From Pandoraea communis (GTDB lineage: Bacteria > Pseudomonadota > Gammaproteobacteria > Burkholderiales > Burkholderiaceae): a DNA stretch of 64,000 nt. Below are positions 60,098-64,000 of this stretch, in pieces; position 1 is the stretch's first letter; every line of letters begins with the position of its first letter. Where the stretch lies: contig NZ_CABPSJ010000004.1 of the NCBI RefSeq assembly GCF_902459745.1, positions 660,962-724,961 on the forward strand, read 5' to 3'. The notes beneath the pieces were generated by a model that worked only from the letters and a program-made list of their open reading frames with translations, did no database searches and was not told where the DNA came from. A program made the translations under genes and the position numbers.

Positions 60098-60439
60098 TCA
60101 GTCAACAATGAAGAGCTTGGCACCTGTCTTGGTATAGGACTGATGCGGTTCAGCGTTGTCGCCAACCTGATAACTCATGCCGGCCGTTAAAACGAACTTC
60201 CGCCCGTCTTCGAGGGTCGTTTCCAACTCACCTTCCATGCAGAAGAGAACATGCCCTTTTTGGCACCAATGGTCGGCAAGGTAGCCCGGGGTGTATTCCA
60301 CCATCCGCACACGGATTTGATTAGGCGCCTCGCCAAAAAATCGCGTGCGCCAATAAGCTACGCCTGTCTCACCTTGGTGCTCTGTCCTTTCGACTTCCGC
60401 CCAGTTTGTCGTGCCAAACGCAAATGCGTCCATTTTCAT
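60098..60439 (-). CDS. Small cupin-fold protein (DHCW-motif type)
   Basis: 113-aa single-domain beta-barrel. It contains TPGYLADHWCQKGHVLFCME, matching the D-H-x-C/W cupin group, followed by LTAGMSYQVGDNAEPHQSYT with a second His-bearing motif. No signal peptide. The ATG at 60439 is preceded by GGGAGAG; another ATG lies two codons later. The frame is open further upstream to 60595, but that part lacks family similarity. Function unknown; possibly a metal-dependent enzyme or sensor. Confidence 0.78.
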   Translation of the reverse strand: MKMDAFAFGTTNWAEVERTEHQGETGVAYWRTRFFGEAPNQIRVRMVEYTPGYLADHWCQKGHVLFCMEGELETTLEDGRKFVLTAGMSYQVGDNAEPHQSYTKTGAKLFIVD

Positions 60440-60753
60440 GCCGTCTCTCCCTGGTGATGTTGTTAAGCGATTGCCGAGTCGATTGTCAGCGATCCATGTG
60501 GCAATGTCGAACGTCCCTTCGCGACCGTTCAGCGTTCTCGGATCGGCGCGGACATCGCTCACGCATAGATCAATCTGGTGCGGGAATAGCGCCACCTCGT
60601 TTCAGAAGCCCGGTCCGGACGCCGATCACCGATTGGGGATCGACCTGCGCCGGGGCGTCTTCAAAGAAAACCGGTTCGCCTTACGTTGCGCCTAGTGGTT
60701 GCGGGTGCTGAGCGGCCACGAGTGTAGCTCCCGTGTAGCACCGTCCGGAACGC
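60440..60753. other. Non-coding stretch upstream of the cupin gene
   Basis: About 310 bases without a supported gene on either strand. It should contain the cupin promoter (reverse strand). No repeats or operators stand out. Confidence 0.5.
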
Positions 60754-60786
60754 AAAAAAGCCCTGATTTCGCTACGAAATCAAGGC
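60754..60786 (-). terminator. Terminator downstream of tRNA-fMet
   Basis: On the reverse strand GCCTTGATTTCG-TAG-CGAAATCAGGGC, 12 pairs including one G-T, then TTTTTT. It lies 15 bases after the tRNA 3' end. Confidence 0.9.
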
Positions 60787-60800
60787 ATTTTGCTGAATCT

Positions 60801-60877
60801 TGGTTGCGGGGACAGGATTTGAACCTGTGACCTTCGGGTTATGAGCCCGACGAGCTGCCAGACTGCTCCACCCCGCG
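60801..60877 (-). tRNA. Initiator tRNA-fMet (anticodon CAT), CCA encoded
   Basis: 77 nt on the reverse strand. Acceptor CGCGGGG / CCCCGCA leaves the first pair as C-A, the mark of the initiator. The anticodon stem has three consecutive G-C pairs (TCGGG-CTCATAA-CCCGA), T-arm with TTCAAAT, discriminator A, then CCA. Confidence 0.97.
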
Positions 60878-61016
60878 TCTGAAGAAATGAATATTACGGG
60901 TATTCTGTGCATCGTGTCAAGCATTTATGAAATTTGTTTTATGGACCCCTGACAAACATGCGCGAGGCGTGCATTTTCTCCGCGTCTTGCGCACGCGCTT
61001 CTTGTGGCGGACGCAG

Positions 61017-61205
61017 GACTTGCCGCTCGATCGCGGCATGATGGGCGACGGCGTCATCGATATTCCCGCTGCTCGGGCACTTGTCGAAGCGCAGGGATAC
61101 GACGGTATGCACGAAGTGGAGATCTTCTCGTCGCAGGATTGGTGGAAGCGTCCGCCCGACGAGGGGCTGGCGACTCGCAAAGCGCGCCATCTCGCTTGTT
61201 GTTGA
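61017..61205 (+). pseudogene. C-terminal fragment of a sugar phosphate isomerase/epimerase (xylose isomerase-like TIM barrel)
   Basis: Frame encoding DLPLDRGMMGDGVIDIPAAR, ALVEAQGYDGMHEVEIFSSQ, DWWKRPPDEGLATR and a stop. This is the recognisable end of IolE/hydroxypyruvate-isomerase-like TIM-barrel proteins (last two strands, with the metal-site Glu in EVEIFS). The ~230 residues before it are missing; upstream sequence is unrelated. It sits 140 bases from the 5' end of tRNA-fMet. Confidence 0.7.
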
Positions 61206-61272
61206 TTCGTGGGAGAGGGCGCTGAGGGGCGGCTGCCGTGTCACGGGGCGGCCGCCCGCCGGGGCGCGACGC

Positions 61273-62001
61273 TTACCAGCGAACGGTGACGCCGGCCTGC
61301 ACCGAGTGTGAGATCGACGCGGGATTCAGGCCGCGTTTGTAGCCGACGTCCAGATCGAGATCCTTGGTGGGACTGTAGATCGCGCCGACCAGCGCGTAGG
61401 CCGGTTTCGTTTGGGTGGTGGCGTTCGGATTGGTCGCGACGCCGATGTCGGCGACCAGACGCACCGTATCCGTCGCGCTGAAAAGCACGGCCGTGGAGGC
61501 GTTCCACAGGCTCTGCCGATTGCCGATGCCGTTGTTGTTCCAGGTGTAACCGGCGTTTGCGAGGAACGTCCAGCGATCGAGGTTGTATTGCATCAGCAGG
61601 TTCGCCCCGGTCGTCGCGCGGCCGTTGCCGAGACCTCGTTCCCGGCTGGCTGTCGGCAGTGTGATGAAGGGCTTCAGGCCAAGGCTCCATTGCTCGCCTT
61701 CGAGGAAGCGCCATTTGGCTTGCAACTGGAGGTCGGAGAAGCCGTTGGTCCAGCCGTCGCCGTCGGGGCGATTGCGTTGGTAAGGCGCCTGGATCGCAAC
61801 ATCGAGGTTGGGCAGCACGCCGTATGTCAGCGTGTTGCTCCATTGTTGCTGGCGCGACGTCTGCAGCGTGGTCCATTCGCTGTTCAGCTCAAGCTGCCAG
61901 TTGCCGGTGTCCTGCGTGCCGGTGTCGTCCGTGACGAGCGGGTTCATGGCCTGTGCGGCAAGTGGCGCCAAGGCGGCGGCGAGGATCAGATACTTCTTCA
62001 T
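61273..62001 (-). CDS. Outer-membrane protein of the phenol-degradation MetA-like family
   Basis: 242 aa. Signal peptide MKKYLILAAALAPLAAQA then MNPLVTDDTGTQDTGNWQLE, the typical opening of PF13557-type (MetA-pathway of phenol degradation) proteins. The rest is a series of amphipathic strands ending VQAGVTVRW, consistent with a small beta-barrel that ends in an aromatic residue. Such proteins are proposed to pass hydrophobic substrates, but evidence is thin. ATG 62001 has AGGAG at good distance; the TTG three bases earlier is not needed. Confidence 0.8.
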   Translation of the reverse strand: MKKYLILAAALAPLAAQAMNPLVTDDTGTQDTGNWQLELNSEWTTLQTSRQQQWSNTLTYGVLPNLDVAIQAPYQRNRPDGDGWTNGFSDLQLQAKWRFLEGEQWSLGLKPFITLPTASRERGLGNGRATTGANLLMQYNLDRWTFLANAGYTWNNNGIGNRQSLWNASTAVLFSATDTVRLVADIGVATNPNATTQTKPAYALVGAIYSPTKDLDLDVGYKRGLNPASISHSVQAGVTVRW

Positions 62002-62271
62002 CAAAAACTCCTGCGGGGCGGGGCGTTCGGTCGCGCGAAAGTCTGAAAATCCGTCGGGCGGATCGGATCGTACGGGGCGGGTATGACACCGTCAATCGAA
62101 CCGCGTCGAATGTGGCGTAATTGACATTTGTTTGCCCGGAGCGTTGCGCTCTCGCCCGCGGTGTGATCGGCCGATGGCATGAAGGGGCTGCGCCTATTGC
62201 CCGCGCGGTGATAGACTTCGGCCCCCTTCCCAGAGGCGCAAGACATTCCCGCGCGTCGCTTCCCGTCTGTC

Positions 62272-62730
62272 ATGCAAGCCAGAAGTCATCTCATATTCGG
62301 TATCGGCGCAATGTGGTTGATGCATCGCACCGGGTGGGCCGCTAGCGTTCATGCCTGGCCGCTGACACTCGTCGGCGCGTTGCTCCCCGACATCGATCAT
62401 CCAAAGAGTTTGCTGGGGCGCCGTGTCGCACCGCTTTCTCTGGCGATCTCCGGTGTGTTCGGGCATCGCGGTATGACGCATTCGCTATTGCTGCCCCTGC
62501 TGGCGGTCGTGGCCTGCCTGTATGGATGGGGACGTGTGCCCGCGTGGATGATTGCGCTATGCGCCGGCTATTTGTCTCACCTGCTGGCCGACTGGCTCAC
62601 ACCCTCCGGGGTGCCGCTTTGCTGGCCGCTGCGCACCCGTTTCCGTTCGCCGCTTTACGTGACGACGGGCTCGGCTGCGGAGTGGTGCGTTGCCGCCGCA
62701 CTCGCGTTCACCATGTGGCGATGGTGGTGA
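62272..62730 (+). CDS. YdjM-like metal-dependent inner-membrane hydrolase (DUF457)
   Basis: 152-aa membrane protein with about four hydrophobic segments and the conserved polar motifs of the YdjM/YvsG group: LLPDIDHPKS, GHRGMTHSLLL and GYLSHLLADWLTPSGVPLCW. The His/Asp residues probably bind a metal in the membrane. In E. coli ydjM is LexA-regulated; no clear LexA box is visible upstream here. Convergent with the kinase gene, 15 bases apart. Confidence 0.88.
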   Translation: MQARSHLIFGIGAMWLMHRTGWAASVHAWPLTLVGALLPDIDHPKSLLGRRVAPLSLAISGVFGHRGMTHSLLLPLLAVVACLYGWGRVPAWMIALCAGYLSHLLADWLTPSGVPLCWPLRTRFRSPLYVTTGSAAEWCVAAALAFTMWRWW

Positions 62731-62745
62731 GTGCGGGCGGGCGGA

Positions 62746-63765
62746 TCAGCGCCAGGTCAGCGGCGGTTCATCCATGAGGGCGACTTGTTCGCGCAGTTCA
62801 AGGATGCGGTCCTGCCAATAGCGCTGTGTGTTGAACCAGGGGAAGGCGGCAGGGAAGGCGGGGTCGTCCCAGCGGCGCGCCAGCCAAGCGCTGTAATGCA
62901 GCAGGCGCAGTGTTCGCAAGGCTTCAGTCAGGTGCAACTCGCGCGGGTTGAAGTCGGCAAAGTCTTCGTAGCCGGAGAGGACTTCGTCGAGCTGGGCGGT
63001 CATCTCGGGGCGCGTGCCTGAGAGCAGCATCCACAGATCCTGCATTGCCGGGGCCATGCAGGTGTCGTCGAAATCGACGAAGTGCGGGCCGGCGTCGGTC
63101 CACAAGATGTTGCCGGCGTGGCAGTCGCCGTGCACGCGCAGCAGCGTTACGTCCCCTGCACGCTCGTAGGCGCGGGCAATGCCGGCGAGCGCCAGATCGA
63201 CGATGCTGCGCCAGGCATCGCGCAGATCGGCCGGGATGAAGTCGTTCGTCCAAAGATAGTCGACGGGGGCGTGCCCGTAGCTGTCGATATTCAGGGTGAG
63301 GCGGTGCTGGAACGGCTGGGTGGCGCCGAGCGCGTGGATGCGCCCGAGAAAGCGGCCGAGCCAGTTGAGCGTGTCGGGATCTTGTAGTTCGGGGGCGCGG
63401 CCGCCGCGCCGAGGGAAGAGCGCAAAGCGGAAGCCCTCGAAGTGATGCAGGGTCTTGCCCTGAATCTCCAGAGGAGCGACGACGGGGATCTCGCGCTCTG
63501 CGAGCGCTTGCGTGAAGGCATGCTCTTCCAGAATGGCGTCGTCGGTCCAGCGCCCGGGGCGGTAGAACTTGGCGATCAGGGGCGGGCCGTCTTCCATCCC
63601 CACCTGATAGACGCGGTTCTCGTAACTGTTGAGTGCGAGCAGACGTCCGTCGCTGTAGCTCCCTAATTGCTCGACGGCGGAGATGACAACGTCGGGCAGG
63701 AGCGCGGCGAAGGGATGCAAGGGATGCGTGTGCCCGGGGGCGTCGGGGGAAAGATCGGTATTCAT
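62746..63765 (-). CDS. srkA: Stress response serine/threonine protein kinase, SrkA/YihE-type
   Basis: 339-aa aminoglycoside phosphotransferase-fold kinase. LNSYENRVYQVGMEDG then IAKFYRP (nucleotide Lys), catalytic loop LLRVHGDCHAGNILW, metal motif FVDFDDTCMAPAMQDLW. The match to the SrkA/RdoA family runs through the whole length. In E. coli it counters toxin-antitoxin mediated death under oxidative and Cpx-type stress. Stand-alone gene with no visible downstream partner (no dsbA neighbour, unlike E. coli). Confidence 0.9.
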   Translation of the reverse strand: MNTDLSPDAPGHTHPLHPFAALLPDVVISAVEQLGSYSDGRLLALNSYENRVYQVGMEDGPPLIAKFYRPGRWTDDAILEEHAFTQALAEREIPVVAPLEIQGKTLHHFEGFRFALFPRRGGRAPELQDPDTLNWLGRFLGRIHALGATQPFQHRLTLNIDSYGHAPVDYLWTNDFIPADLRDAWRSIVDLALAGIARAYERAGDVTLLRVHGDCHAGNILWTDAGPHFVDFDDTCMAPAMQDLWMLLSGTRPEMTAQLDEVLSGYEDFADFNPRELHLTEALRTLRLLHYSAWLARRWDDPAFPAAFPWFNTQRYWQDRILELREQVALMDEPPLTWR

Positions 63766-64000
63766 GCCCGCTATTGTGCCAAAGGCGTTGGGGCTGACGC
63801 TGGTTCGGCCGACCGTCTCGTCTCTATATATGGACGGAGACAGAGTGCTGCGGCGCGAAATGCAGGAATTTGCCGGTTTTTCAAAATAATTTCACAAAGG
63901 GCTTGCGCAGTTTGGCGAAGGTGACTAATATCTCGTCTCTCGCAACGACGGCGACGCAGCGAAAGCGGCGAAGCGGATTGGGGCGACGGGCTGGAAAGCC
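63766..64000. other. Non-coding right end of the window
   Basis: 235 bases with no supported gene. Holds the promoter region of the kinase gene (reverse) and an AT-rich spot (TTTTTCAAAATAATTTCAC, about 63877-63895). Nothing else recognisable. Confidence 0.5.

Noticed and set aside
1-64000. CRISPR arrays, insertion sequences, rRNA genes, phage structural genes
   Set aside because: None seen on reading; no regularly spaced repeats, no transposase motifs, no rRNA signature.

Overview
The window is a gene-dense, high-GC stretch of a bacterial chromosome with protein-coding genes, two tRNA genes and no complete mobile element. Several features point to a betaproteobacterium of the order Burkholderiales, plausibly a Pandoraea-like Burkholderiaceae: a DUF4148 small periplasmic protein, the many LysR, MarR and GntR regulators, a NasST-controlled nitrate operon, and efflux operons of the kind found there. 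The genus is an inference from gene content, not a measured placement.

Layout. (1) 1-5.4 kb: a TRAP solute-binding protein gene diverges from a thiolase / acyl-CoA ligase / two PPC-domain protein operon. The gap between them carries two face-away sigma54 promoters and three copies of one 16-bp palindrome. (2) 5.4-10.2 kb: hydrolase/AraC pair, an AlaC-type aminotransferase, an EmrE-type SMR pump and ornithine aminotransferase. (3) 10.4-12.4 kb: tRNA-Arg(TCT) followed by the first 24 codons of a lost phage-type integrase, then a ClcB-like chloride channel. (4) 12.6-19.0 kb: a polar amino acid ABC transporter with an enolase-superfamily enzyme and an ornithine-cyclodeaminase-like reductase, diverging from a FadR-type GntR regulator. 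(5) 19.0-24.2 kb: a chemoreceptor with a sigma28-like promoter, flanked by inverted copies of an ~80-bp repeat and by a decayed duplicate of yaiI; then yaiI itself and a HAF-repeat autotransporter. (6) 24.3-34.7 kb: AraC and LysR regulators divergent from an RND tripartite efflux operon, then an MFS transporter/LysR pair. (7) 34.9-36.3 kb: a visibly AT-richer patch with a LuxR-type receptor lacking a LuxI partner and a DUF4148 gene. (8) 36.5-41.7 kb: a MarR-FUSC-DUF1656-HlyD-NodT aromatic-acid efflux operon. (9) 41.8-48.2 kb: a MarR regulator divergent from a cyclohexanecarboxylate ring-cleavage operon (BadH, BadI, two acyl-CoA dehydrogenases, AliA-type ligase). (10) 48.3-57.0 kb: nitrate/nitrite assimilation (nirB, nirD, nasA, SUMT, nasT, nasS) behind NtrC-like sites, a consensus sigma54 promoter and a leader with an ANTAR-type hairpin and a strong terminator. 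(11) 57-64 kb: small or single genes, a MarR-GNAT fusion with twin operators, tRNA-fMet, gene fragments, a YdjM-like membrane protein and an SrkA-type kinase.

How the genes work together. The window combines uptake and CoA-dependent breakdown of organic acids (regions 1 and 9), amino acid or imino acid scavenging (4), nitrogen assimilation under nitrogen limitation and nitrate induction (10), and at least five efflux systems (SMR, RND, MFS, FUSC-type and their regulators). Most transcription units carry a local regulator with a visible palindromic operator in the divergent gap. The most striking regulatory structures are the two-way sigma54 region at 1.1-1.6 kb and the nitrate operon leader at 48.3-48.6 kb.
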